DNA of 30,321 nt from CAYPGJ01 sp964638515 (GTDB lineage Bacteria; Planctomycetota; Phycisphaerae; Phycisphaerales; UBA1924), in contig CAZWZL010000034.1 of NCBI GenBank assembly GCA_964638515.1, positions 1 through 30,321 of the forward strand. Reading direction: 5' to 3'. The translations under genes and the position numbers were made by a program. Below are positions 15,176 to 21,966 of this stretch, in pieces (within the stretch, counting starts at the first letter, position 1; each line of letters starts with the position of its first letter). The notes under the pieces were generated by a model, which did not search any database, was not told where the DNA came from, and was given only the letters and a program-made list of their open reading frames with translations.

Positions 15176-15850
15176 ATGCGATCGACCCCGGCGAGACTGG
15201 TCTTTGGAACGCTGGCAGCTCTGGCGCTCGCCGGGGCGTGCTGGTTGAGCGGGTGCAGTTACGTTGCCGCGGCCGCGTACGTGATTGAGGGCCCGCCGAA
15301 GGTCGAGGCCGTGTTCGAGCTGGATGACGAGAAGAAGACGGTGCTGCTGGTCGATGATCGGGGCAGTGTGTTGCCGCGTCGGTCGTTGCGGCGCGTCATC
15401 GGAGAGGACGCGGAGCAGACCATTCTGGCGGCCAAGGCGCTCTCGCCGGAGCTGACGATCCCCTCCTCGGCCACGCTTGCGGTGATGAGCCAGGAGAAGC
15501 GGGATTCGCCTCGGAGCGTGGTCGACATCGGGCGCGAAGTGGGCGCGGATGTCATCGTGTACGTGGAGATGACGGGGTTTTCGATCTCTCGGGACGGCGC
15601 CACGTCGTCGCCGCTGGTCGCGGCGTCGGTCAAGGTGTTCGATGTTGCGGCGAACAAGCGTCTCTGGCCCGCGGGGCCGGAGGGCTACCCGCTGACGTAT
15701 GCGCCGCCGATGCGGTCGGCCAATCTGCCGGCGTCGTTCGCGGAACGGATTCAGCAGGAGGACGCCGCCGCGAAGAAGTTCGGCGTAGCCATCGGCCAGC
15801 TGTTCTATCAGCACGAGCGATCCCAGTCGGTGGCTCGCGCGCAGCCGTGA
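15176..15850 (+). CDS. Lipoprotein of unknown function, copy 2 of a tandem pair
   Basis: This 224-residue protein has a signal peptide ending in LSGC (Cys27). The body follows the same plan as the preceding lipoprotein: a KTVLLVDDRGSVLPRRSL strand, a helix with AEQTILAAKAL, then a VDIGREVGADVIVYVEMTGF core equivalent to the FGVDRLVYVEVLDF of copy 1. A segment with SVKVFDVAANKRLWPAGPEG follows, resembling the v.V.D....lw strands of TolB/CsgG-like lipoproteins. It is translationally adjacent to copy 1 (1-nt gap), so the two probably function together at the envelope. No enzyme motif is seen. Confidence 0.75.
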   Translation: MRSTPARLVFGTLAALALAGACWLSGCSYVAAAAYVIEGPPKVEAVFELDDEKKTVLLVDDRGSVLPRRSLRRVIGEDAEQTILAAKALSPELTIPSSATLAVMSQEKRDSPRSVVDIGREVGADVIVYVEMTGFSISRDGATSSPLVAASVKVFDVAANKRLWPAGPEGYPLTYAPPMRSANLPASFAERIQQEDAAAKKFGVAIGQLFYQHERSQSVARAQP

Positions 15851-15859
15851 GAAGCAGCG

Positions 15860-16717
15860 ATGCGAACCGTCCATTTCTTCGACGCGGCCGGCGCGGGATG
15901 GGTCGCGGGTGAGGCGTTGCGGTCAACCATCGCCGAATGCACCGCGGAGTGCGATCATCGTGTGGTGCTCGTGGGTGGGCGCGAGGACGCATCCCACGCG
16001 AGAACGATGGGAGTGGATTGGCACGATCACCTGACCGCCCCAACGGGGCGCGCGTGGCTGGCCTGGCGGAAGGCCAGATCGCTGCTTCGATCGACTCCCG
16101 AGGTCGGGCGGGTCTGCGCGTGGTCTTCCCGCACGGCCAAGCTGGCCCGCTGGGCGTCACCGGGCGCACCCGTGATCGTCGAAGTCGCCTCGACGGCGCG
16201 ACGGTCGCCGCCGTCGAGCACAGGCCGCACGCGCGATCGCGCCTCGATGCTGGCTCGTTGGCGGTTGCATCCGTCCAGCTCCATTGTTGGATTTCTTGCG
16301 GATGGACGGCGAGCCATCCGCTGCACCGACGCGTCGTTCCTGCTGGGCGTTCTGACGCTCGCGGGCCAGCCCGCTGTCGGCGTCATGTGGCGCGGCTCCG
16401 CGCGTTCGGTCGAGCGGGGTGAACGGATGATTTACCTCCAACATCGGCGTTGGCGGTTGATCATCGAGGACGAGCCGCCTCCCTGCTGGGTCGGCGCGTG
16501 CGATGTGTGCGTCGTGCCGGGGTCGAGCGGCCCGAGCCCCGCCGCGGTGGACCTCGCGTGCGCGCGTCGCGTTCCGATCGTAGTGGAGATTCCGGGAGAC
16601 CCGTCCAAAGTGGGGCCCGAACCGCGGGCGAGCGTTCGGACGGTGCGAGGGGGCGTGCGGCACGCGTGCGCGGGCGCTGCCCTGGACGTTCTCGAGCATC
16701 TGCCTCGCGGACACTGA
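15860..16717 (+). CDS. Hypothetical protein, possibly glycosyltransferase-like
   Basis: This 285-residue protein is not recognised. It opens MRTVHFFDAAGAGWVAGEAL, then DHRVVLVGG, giving an alternating strand/helix pattern. Similar strands (VCAWSSRTAKL, APVIVEVAS, SIVGFLADG, CDVCVVPGSSGPSPAAVDLA) and a late RVPIVVEIPGD follow. CVVPGSSGPSPAAVDLACAR resembles the nucleotide-sugar-binding region of GT-B glycosyltransferases (a small-residue loop, then a helix leading to VPIV), so a divergent or degenerate GT4-like protein is possible. The expected E.GLP..E motif is not present. It begins 9 nt after the second lipoprotein and is probably in the same transcript. It is convergent with cdaR. Confidence 0.6.
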   Translation: MRTVHFFDAAGAGWVAGEALRSTIAECTAECDHRVVLVGGREDASHARTMGVDWHDHLTAPTGRAWLAWRKARSLLRSTPEVGRVCAWSSRTAKLARWASPGAPVIVEVASTARRSPPSSTGRTRDRASMLARWRLHPSSSIVGFLADGRRAIRCTDASFLLGVLTLAGQPAVGVMWRGSARSVERGERMIYLQHRRWRLIIEDEPPPCWVGACDVCVVPGSSGPSPAAVDLACARRVPIVVEIPGDPSKVGPEPRASVRTVRGGVRHACAGAALDVLEHLPRGH

Positions 16718-16753
16718 CCGACCGCGCGTCCGCCGGTGAACAATTGCGAGCGG

Positions 16754-17803
16754 CTACGGCGTCCCCTGGGGCGTCGTGGGGGCGGTCGGAGACGCGGCCG
16801 GCTCGATTCGAAGTCGAATCGTGGTATCGGACGCCTCGGCTTCGACCCCCGGGGGCAGAGGCGACATCACTCCGTCCCGGATGAGCGCAAACGCCGCTCG
16901 CTTTGACGTGATGCGTTGTTCGAGATCGTCCGTTGAGAGCACCACGACGGCGACGACGCTCCAGGCACGGGATTGCACGGCTTCCATCACGTCCAGCGGC
17001 CCCTGCATGAACACATCGCGGAGGAATCGATCCTCTTCTCCGACAGTGATCCGGAATCGACCGGCGTCCCCCGGCGGCAGGAGTGTCTGCACGGGCACGG
17101 GTGGCAGCGGCGCCCGCGCGGTGCGCGCTCGGACGCTCACGCTCACATCCGCCTCGCGTGGTGAAATGACCGCGTCCTGGTCTTCGATCGGCGCGGGCAA
17201 CACCAGCCGAGCGCGGACCTTGGACGCCTGCCCTTCCCGCAAGCCTTGAGCGGCCTGGGCCGTTGGGCGCGCGAGCACGTGCGGCCCCTCCGGGAGCGCT
17301 CGGAGCCGATCGGCGAGCGCCTTGGGAAGCACGACGGACGCGCGGGCCGGCTCGATCACGGCCGGCGCGGTCAGGTCGATGGCGCCCAGATCAGCGCGAA
17401 TCTCAATGTCGGCCACTGTTTCCATCGCGCGCACGCGCACGCGCACGGTGGGCGGCTCGACCGCGAGCAGCGCGACGCCGCTCTGCACCCATGCCGGGTC
17501 GGCGCGGAGCGCGACTCGCAGATCGACCGTGTGCTCGCCGTCGTCGTCGGGAACCCCGATCGCGCCGGGACGGAGCTCGAAGGCGCGGGGCGCACGAGCG
17601 ATCGCCGCGGCGCCTCCTTCGAACGTGAGCCGGACCGCGCCGCCCCAGCCGTCGGACGGACGGGCGAGCGTGGAGCCCGGCGAAGAAACGAAGGACACCT
17701 TGGCTTCGTGCTGAACGCGGGTCAGGCTCTCCGCCTCGGCGTAGAGCCAGATGAGCAGTGTGACGACGATGGTCAGCGCAAGTGTCCGCGGCGCCAGGCT
17801 CAT
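16754..17803 (-). CDS. cdaR: YbbR/CdaR-like regulator of the diadenylate cyclase
   Basis: This 349-residue protein has one N-terminal membrane helix (LALTIVVTLLIWLYAEAE, about residues 8-25) and an extracytoplasmic beta-rich region. The LIWLYAEAESLTR end of the helix, followed by repeated 80-90-residue beta domains, is the layout of YbbR/CdaR proteins, which bind and modulate CdaA. Family assignment rests on this layout and on the overlap with cdaA (ATGA, 4 nt); sequence similarity to Firmicute CdaR by eye is weak. The C terminus is a Pro/Thr-rich tail. It is probably translated by coupling from the cdaA message. Confidence 0.7.
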   Translation of the reverse strand: MSLAPRTLALTIVVTLLIWLYAEAESLTRVQHEAKVSFVSSPGSTLARPSDGWGGAVRLTFEGGAAAIARAPRAFELRPGAIGVPDDDGEHTVDLRVALRADPAWVQSGVALLAVEPPTVRVRVRAMETVADIEIRADLGAIDLTAPAVIEPARASVVLPKALADRLRALPEGPHVLARPTAQAAQGLREGQASKVRARLVLPAPIEDQDAVISPREADVSVSVRARTARAPLPPVPVQTLLPPGDAGRFRITVGEEDRFLRDVFMQGPLDVMEAVQSRAWSVVAVVVLSTDDLEQRITSKRAAFALIRDGVMSPLPPGVEAEASDTTIRLRIEPAASPTAPTTPQGTP

Positions 17804-18711
17804 GCTCGGGTCTCCGCGCCGGCGAGCGGCTCTGTCTCATGCCCACCATCGGAAAAGCCCGCGTCGCTCACGGGCGGCTCGATGGCCTCGGCGGCAGCGC
17901 GCATCTGCGAACGAAGCGCCCGGGCGAGCTCGTTGCGGAGCGCGTCGGGCGTCAGCCATCTGGTCAGACGGCCTCGCTCCGCGATGCTGATGGCGCCGGT
18001 TTCTTCGGAGACAACGACGACCATCGCATCGGTGACGCGGCTCAGCCCGACGGCGGCGCGATGGCGCGTGCCGAGCGTCGGATCACGCACGTCGGCCGGG
18101 TCGGCGAGCGGGAACTGGACGCCCGCGGCCACGATCTTCCGCCCGCGAACGAGCACCCCCATATCGTGGAGCGGGTTGCTCGGCCAGAAGATGGACTCGA
18201 GCAGGGGCGCGGAAACGTCGGCGTCGAGCACGGTGGCGCCTTCGACGAGTTCGCGCATGCCGACGCGGCGTTCCACCGCGATAATCGCCCCAAACTTGCT
18301 CTTGCTGAGGAACTCGCTGGCTTTGACGATGGCTTCGATGACCGAGCGCGAGTCGGACGCGCCCTGCATGCCACGGAGCAGCGGACCGATGGCCGGCAAC
18401 TCTCCCATGCGGAGCAGAGCGCGTCGCAGCTCGGGCTGGAACACGACAACGAGCGCGATGGCGAGGAATCCGATGAAGCGCGTGTAGAGCTGCGAGAGCC
18501 GGGGAAAGAGATCGCGCTGGGACGCGAGCCTCACGGCCACCGTGGCGACGACGAGCAGAAGAATGGTGGCGCCGAGCGCGCCGGCGGCGCGCGTGCCCTG
18601 CAGAAACCGCAGCGCGGCGTAGACGATGGCGCCGATGACAAGCAACTCAATGCCGATCTGCCAGAGCGGGTAGCCCTGCAGGCGAGTGGCGAATTCGGAG
18701 AGCCAATCCAA
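17800..18711 (-). CDS. cdaA: Membrane diadenylate cyclase (c-di-AMP synthase)
   Basis: This 303-residue protein has three membrane helices (about residues 15-35, 43-62 and 78-92) and a cytoplasmic DAC domain (about 115-255) that condenses two ATP to c-di-AMP. The ALRFLQGTRA link, RLSQLYTRFIGFLAIALVVV, FQPELRRAL and TLGTRHRAAVGLSRVTDAM blocks are typical of CdaA. Catalytic TRHR is intact (215-218). The usual D-G-A motif reads DMG (183-185, in PLHDMGVLVRG). I start it at TTG 18711 because a strong GGAGG lies 9 nt upstream. The frame is open to 18828, but that extension carries the promoter (TATACT, 18767-18762). Residues after about 265 form a Glu/Pro/Ala tail. Confidence 0.92.
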   Translation of the reverse strand: MDWLSEFATRLQGYPLWQIGIELLVIGAIVYAALRFLQGTRAAGALGATILLLVVATVAVRLASQRDLFPRLSQLYTRFIGFLAIALVVVFQPELRRALLRMGELPAIGPLLRGMQGASDSRSVIEAIVKASEFLSKSKFGAIIAVERRVGMRELVEGATVLDADVSAPLLESIFWPSNPLHDMGVLVRGRKIVAAGVQFPLADPADVRDPTLGTRHRAAVGLSRVTDAMVVVVSEETGAISIAERGRLTRWLTPDALRNELARALRSQMRAAAEAIEPPVSDAGFSDGGHETEPLAGAETRA

Positions 18712-18761
18712 GTCCGGACACCTCCTTAGATCCCACGGCGCCCGCGCGGCGGAGATGAGCG

Positions 18762-18767
18762 AGTATA
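18762..18767 (-). promoter_or_regulatory. -10-like TATACT for cdaA
   Basis: TATACT on the minus strand lies 50 nt upstream of the TTG start and 36 nt before the GGAGG site. It is 13 bp from the opposing TACACT box of the SLC13 gene. Confidence 0.5.
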
Positions 18768-18780
18768 TCGGTCCGGCAGG

Positions 18781-18786
18781 TACACT
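18781..18786 (+). promoter_or_regulatory. -10-like TACACT for the SLC13-type transporter
   Basis: GGTACACTCTG lies 57 nt before the ATG at 18844, back to back with the cdaA box. Confidence 0.45.
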
Positions 18787-18843
18787 CTGCGGCGATCCGA
18801 GGCACGCATCCGAGCCTGGGCGCCGCACGATCGGTGGAGCGCA

Positions 18844-20373
18844 ATGGAGTCATCCGAGTCTACAACTTCCGGGGCTCTGCAGTGGGCGGGGCGGCTCGGA
18901 GCGCCGATTCTCGCACTTCTCGTGTGGTTGCTTTTGCCGGCGGGTGACGGCGGCGAGCTGAGCGAAGCCGGGCGGTCGACGGCGGCGATCATTTCGCTGG
19001 TGGCCGTGCTGTGGATGACCGAGGCCTTGCCCCTTCCGGCCACCTCCCTTCTACCGATCGTGCTGCTCCCCGCGGCCAATGTCGCGACCGTCAGTCAGGC
19101 GGCGGCGCCCTTTGCCGATCGTTTCGTGTTCCTGTTCATGGGCGGGTTCATGCTGGCCTTGGCGATGGAGCATTGGGGCCTGCACCGGCGCATCGCGCTG
19201 CGCATCGTTCTGGCCGTAGGTGCGGGGCCCCTGCGTCTCATCGCCGGTTTCATGCTGGCCTCCGCCGTGCTGAGCATGTGGGTGAGCAACACCGCGACGA
19301 CGGTCATGATGCTGCCGATCGGCATGAGCGTGATCACGCTCGTTCACGATCGATTGAACGAGCGCCCCCTCGCGGGCGAGAAGCCACACGACACGAAGGC
19401 GTTCGCGACGTGCCTGATGCTGGGCATCGCCTACGCGGCAAGCATCGGAGGCGTGGGAACGCTGATCGGAACCCCGCCCAACGTCGTGCTGGCGGGGGCC
19501 GTGCGAAAGTCGCTCTCGATCGAGCTCGGCTTCGTGCAGTGGATGCTGTTTGGGGTTCCGGTGGCGTTGACATTCCTCGCGATCGCCTGGTTCGTCATGA
19601 CCCGCTGGGTGTACCCGGTGCGGCTCCCGCCGATCCCCGGCGGCAAGGAACTGATCCGAAACGAACTGGCCAGGCTCGGCCCGACCTCGCGGGGTGAATG
19701 GTCGGTGCTGATCGTGTTCACCCTCACCGCGTGCGCCTGGGTGCTCCGCGAACCCCTGCTCCGCATCGAGTGGGTCGCTGCGAACGCGCCGGTGCTGGCT
19801 CGGATCGACGATTCGGTCATCGCCATCGCCGCGGCTGTGGCGCTGTTTGCTACTCCGGTGGACGCCAAGCGCGGCGTGTTTGCGCTGAGTTGGCGCACGG
19901 CGGTCCGCTTGCCCTGGGGCGTGCTCCTGCTGTTCGGTGGCGGGCTGTCGCTGGCAGGCGCGATGCAGGATTCGGGGCTGGATGCCTGGATCGGCACGCG
20001 GCTGGGGGGACTCGGAGCCCTGCCCGTCCCGTTGCTTGTGCTGATCGTGACCGCGTCGATCGTGTTCCTCTCCGAAATCGCCAGCAACACGGCCATTGCC
20101 GCGGCATTCCTACCCATATTGGCGGCTGTGGCGGTGTCGGTGGGTATGGATGCCATGCTGCTCCTGGTCCCCGCGGCGGTCGCGGCGTCCTACGCGTTCA
20201 TGCTGCCGGTGGGCACGCCTCCCAACGCGATCGTCTTCGGATCGGGACACGTGACGTTGGCCCAGATGATGCGGGCGGGAATCTGGCTGAACCTGATCGC
20301 GATCGGGCTCATCGTGCTGGCCACGCTCACGCTCGCGCCGCTCGTGCTGCCGTCGGCGCTCGCGGGGCCGTAG
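18844..20373 (+). CDS. SLC13/DASS-family anion transporter
   Basis: This 509-residue inner-membrane carrier has about 11-12 helices. Both inverted-repeat SNT motifs that bind substrate and sodium are present: WVSNTATTVMMLPIGMSV and LSEIASNTAIAAAFLPIL. Each is followed by a TPPN loop: GGVGTLIGTPPNVVLAGAV and MLPVGTPPNAIVFGSGHV. The last is the sodium:sulfate/dicarboxylate symporter signature. MTEALPLPATSLLPIVLLPA near residue 60 is also characteristic. Family members import succinate, malate, citrate or sulfate with sodium. The substrate here cannot be decided, though the SNT pairs fit di/tricarboxylates. It is transcribed divergently from cdaA. Confidence 0.92.
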   Translation: MESSESTTSGALQWAGRLGAPILALLVWLLLPAGDGGELSEAGRSTAAIISLVAVLWMTEALPLPATSLLPIVLLPAANVATVSQAAAPFADRFVFLFMGGFMLALAMEHWGLHRRIALRIVLAVGAGPLRLIAGFMLASAVLSMWVSNTATTVMMLPIGMSVITLVHDRLNERPLAGEKPHDTKAFATCLMLGIAYAASIGGVGTLIGTPPNVVLAGAVRKSLSIELGFVQWMLFGVPVALTFLAIAWFVMTRWVYPVRLPPIPGGKELIRNELARLGPTSRGEWSVLIVFTLTACAWVLREPLLRIEWVAANAPVLARIDDSVIAIAAAVALFATPVDAKRGVFALSWRTAVRLPWGVLLLFGGGLSLAGAMQDSGLDAWIGTRLGGLGALPVPLLVLIVTASIVFLSEIASNTAIAAAFLPILAAVAVSVGMDAMLLLVPAAVAASYAFMLPVGTPPNAIVFGSGHVTLAQMMRAGIWLNLIAIGLIVLATLTLAPLVLPSALAGP

Positions 20374-20376
20374 ACT
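20371..20376 (+). promoter_or_regulatory. -10-like TAGACT upstream of the Nfu-domain gene
   Basis: TAGACT begins at the transporter stop codon (TAG) and ends 9 nt before the ATG at 20386. The gene could therefore be expressed separately with almost no leader. Confidence 0.35.
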
Positions 20377-20385
20377 TCGCGGCCG

Positions 20386-20652
20386 ATGGCGCCGCGAATC
20401 GTCCGATTCGAGAGCACACCCAACCCCAACGCGCTCAAATGCGTGGCGGATCGTGCGCTGTCCGAAACCCCCCGCTCTTACCGAGCGCCGCCCGACCCCG
20501 AGACGGACCCGCTCGGGGCTGAGGTGTTCGCGCTGCCGGGCGTCGTGAACCTGCTCATCCTGCACGATTGGCTCACCGTGAACCGCGCTCCGGAAGCGGA
20601 TTGGAAGCCGATCAAGGCGGGCGTAAGGCGCGCCGTGCGCCGACTCGCATGA
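20386..20652 (+). CDS. NifU/Nfu N-terminal-domain protein
   Basis: This 88-residue protein corresponds only to the Nfu N-terminal domain. Family marks are the opening RIVRFESTPNPNALKCVAD, DPLGAEVFALPGVVNLLIL, then DWLTVNRAPEADWKPIKAGV. In full Nfu proteins this domain precedes a CxxC Fe-S scaffold domain. That domain is missing here, so on its own it may be an accessory in Fe-S cluster delivery or something else. It overlaps mutY by ATGA; MutY carries a [4Fe-4S] cluster, so the pairing is suggestive. Confidence 0.88.
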   Translation: MAPRIVRFESTPNPNALKCVADRALSETPRSYRAPPDPETDPLGAEVFALPGVVNLLILHDWLTVNRAPEADWKPIKAGVRRAVRRLA

Positions 20653-21770
20653 CGCCCACGAACCCACCAAAGTGGCCACGTTCCACGGGCGAGAGGGACC
20701 GCCGCGTGGCGCTGGCGTTGTCGCGCTGGTTTTCGTTGAATGCCCGAGCCTTCCCTTGGAGGCCGGAGGGGCGCCGGCGCGACCCGTACGTGTCGCTGGT
20801 CAGCGAGATCATGCTGCAGCAGACGCAAGCGTCGCGCGTGGCCGATCGGTTGCCGCCGTTTCTCGCGCGGTTTCCGACGGTGCGCGAGCTCGCGAGCGCG
20901 AGCGAGGACGACGTGCTCGCGGCATGGTCCGGGCTCGGCTATTACCGGCGCGCACGCGGCCTCCACGAGTGCGCTCAGGCCATCGTGCGGCGCCACGGCG
21001 GGCGCGTGCCCTCGGATGTGGAGGACCTTCGTGCGCTCCCGGGAATCGGCCCGTACTCCGCCGGGGCGATCGCGAGCATCGTGTTCGGCTCGCCCGTGCC
21101 GATCGTGGATGCGAACGTCGCGCGCGTGCTGCTGCGCGTCGAGGGCGTCTCCGCGTCACCCAAGGACGCCAAGGTGCAGCGTTGGCTTTGGGCGCGGGCC
21201 GAATCGCTGGTAAAGCGGGCCGAGCAGCCGGAACTGCTCAACGAGGGCTTGATGGAGCTCGGCGCCGTGGTGTGCACTCCGCGGTCCCCCAGTTGTTCTG
21301 CGTGCCCCATCGCGGGGTCCTGCCGAGCGAAGCGCGCCGGGCGCGTGCACGAGATCCCGCTGGCCGCCCCCTCCGGCCGAAAACGCACGCTGCATCAGGC
21401 TGCGGTAGTGGTGCGGGATTCCGGCGGGAGGTTCCTGCTGGAACGGCGTCCGCCCGGGGGACTGTGGGCCTCACATTGGCAGGCCGTGGCTCTGGAGCGG
21501 CCGGATCGCCCGCCGACGGCGGCGGAAATCGGCGCCGCCCTCGGTGTGACGGGCCTGAGGAGAATCGGAGCGCAGACCCGCATCACCAGCGCGGCTCGGG
21601 TGGAGATCGCGGTGTACGCGGGACGGAGCAGGCGACCCCGACGGGGCGAATGGGTGGACGCCGCGCGGCTTGCGAACCTGCCGGTGGCGGGCCCCCACCG
21701 CCCGCTCCTGGGGCTGGCCCATCCATCCGAACCGGCCCCGCGGCGCCACCGTTCGTCGCGTTCCGCGTGA
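20649..21770 (+). CDS. mutY: A/G-specific adenine glycosylase
   Basis: This 373-residue base-excision repair enzyme removes adenine mispaired with 8-oxoguanine. The HhH-GPD domain shows SEIMLQQTQ with catalytic Glu53, the hairpin LPGIGPYSAGAIASIVFG, and VDANVARVL with catalytic Asp154. The [4Fe-4S] ligands are Cys209, 216, 219 and 225 (spacing 6-2-5). The C-terminal part (about 240-350) is a NUDIX-like domain (AAVVVRDSGGRFLLERRPPG) for 8-oxoG recognition. The ATG at 20649 overlaps the preceding stop; the frame is open upstream but only as an overprint of that gene. The tail is Pro/Arg-rich. Confidence 0.94.
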   Translation: MTPTNPPKWPRSTGERDRRVALALSRWFSLNARAFPWRPEGRRRDPYVSLVSEIMLQQTQASRVADRLPPFLARFPTVRELASASEDDVLAAWSGLGYYRRARGLHECAQAIVRRHGGRVPSDVEDLRALPGIGPYSAGAIASIVFGSPVPIVDANVARVLLRVEGVSASPKDAKVQRWLWARAESLVKRAEQPELLNEGLMELGAVVCTPRSPSCSACPIAGSCRAKRAGRVHEIPLAAPSGRKRTLHQAAVVVRDSGGRFLLERRPPGGLWASHWQAVALERPDRPPTAAEIGAALGVTGLRRIGAQTRITSAARVEIAVYAGRSRRPRRGEWVDAARLANLPVAGPHRPLLGLAHPSEPAPRRHRSSRSA

Positions 21771-21798
21771 CGCCGCTGGATTCCCGGGGGTTCGCCGC

Positions 21799-21804
21799 TA
21801 CACT
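21799..21804 (+). promoter_or_regulatory. -10-like TACACT for rpsA
   Basis: GCTACACTATCC lies 162 nt before the rpsA ATG, leaving a leader of about 155 nt that contains strong inverted repeats. Confidence 0.45.
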
Positions 21805-21822
21805 ATCCGCCCCGCTACGAAG

Positions 21823-21874
21823 GCCGGCGTCAGGTTCGCCGGCGGTGGGAAGCTCGAACCGCCCCGCAGGGGCG
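21823..21874 (+). promoter_or_regulatory. Structured rpsA leader with competing hairpins
   Basis: Hairpin 1 is GCCGGCG (21823-21829) with CGCCGGC (21837-21843). Hairpin 2 is CGCCCC (21860-21865) with GGGGCG (21869-21874). An alternative pairing, GGTTCG (21833-21838) with CGAACC (21855-21860) or GGCGGT (21841-21846) with ACCGCC (21858-21863), would exclude one or both. S1 is autoregulated in E. coli through its own leader; a comparable role here is inference. Confidence 0.35.
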
Positions 21875-21966
21875 CCGGAGCCGACCGGCAAGCACCGCCA
21901 CATCGCGGAGCATCGGGCGAGCCAGCGAAATCAAACACGCAGGCTCGGAAAAGGATCGCAATCACC

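Noticed and set aside
18712..18828. Extended N terminus of cdaA
   Set aside because: The segment contains the TATACT box and a strong GGAGG site, so translation most likely starts at TTG 18711.
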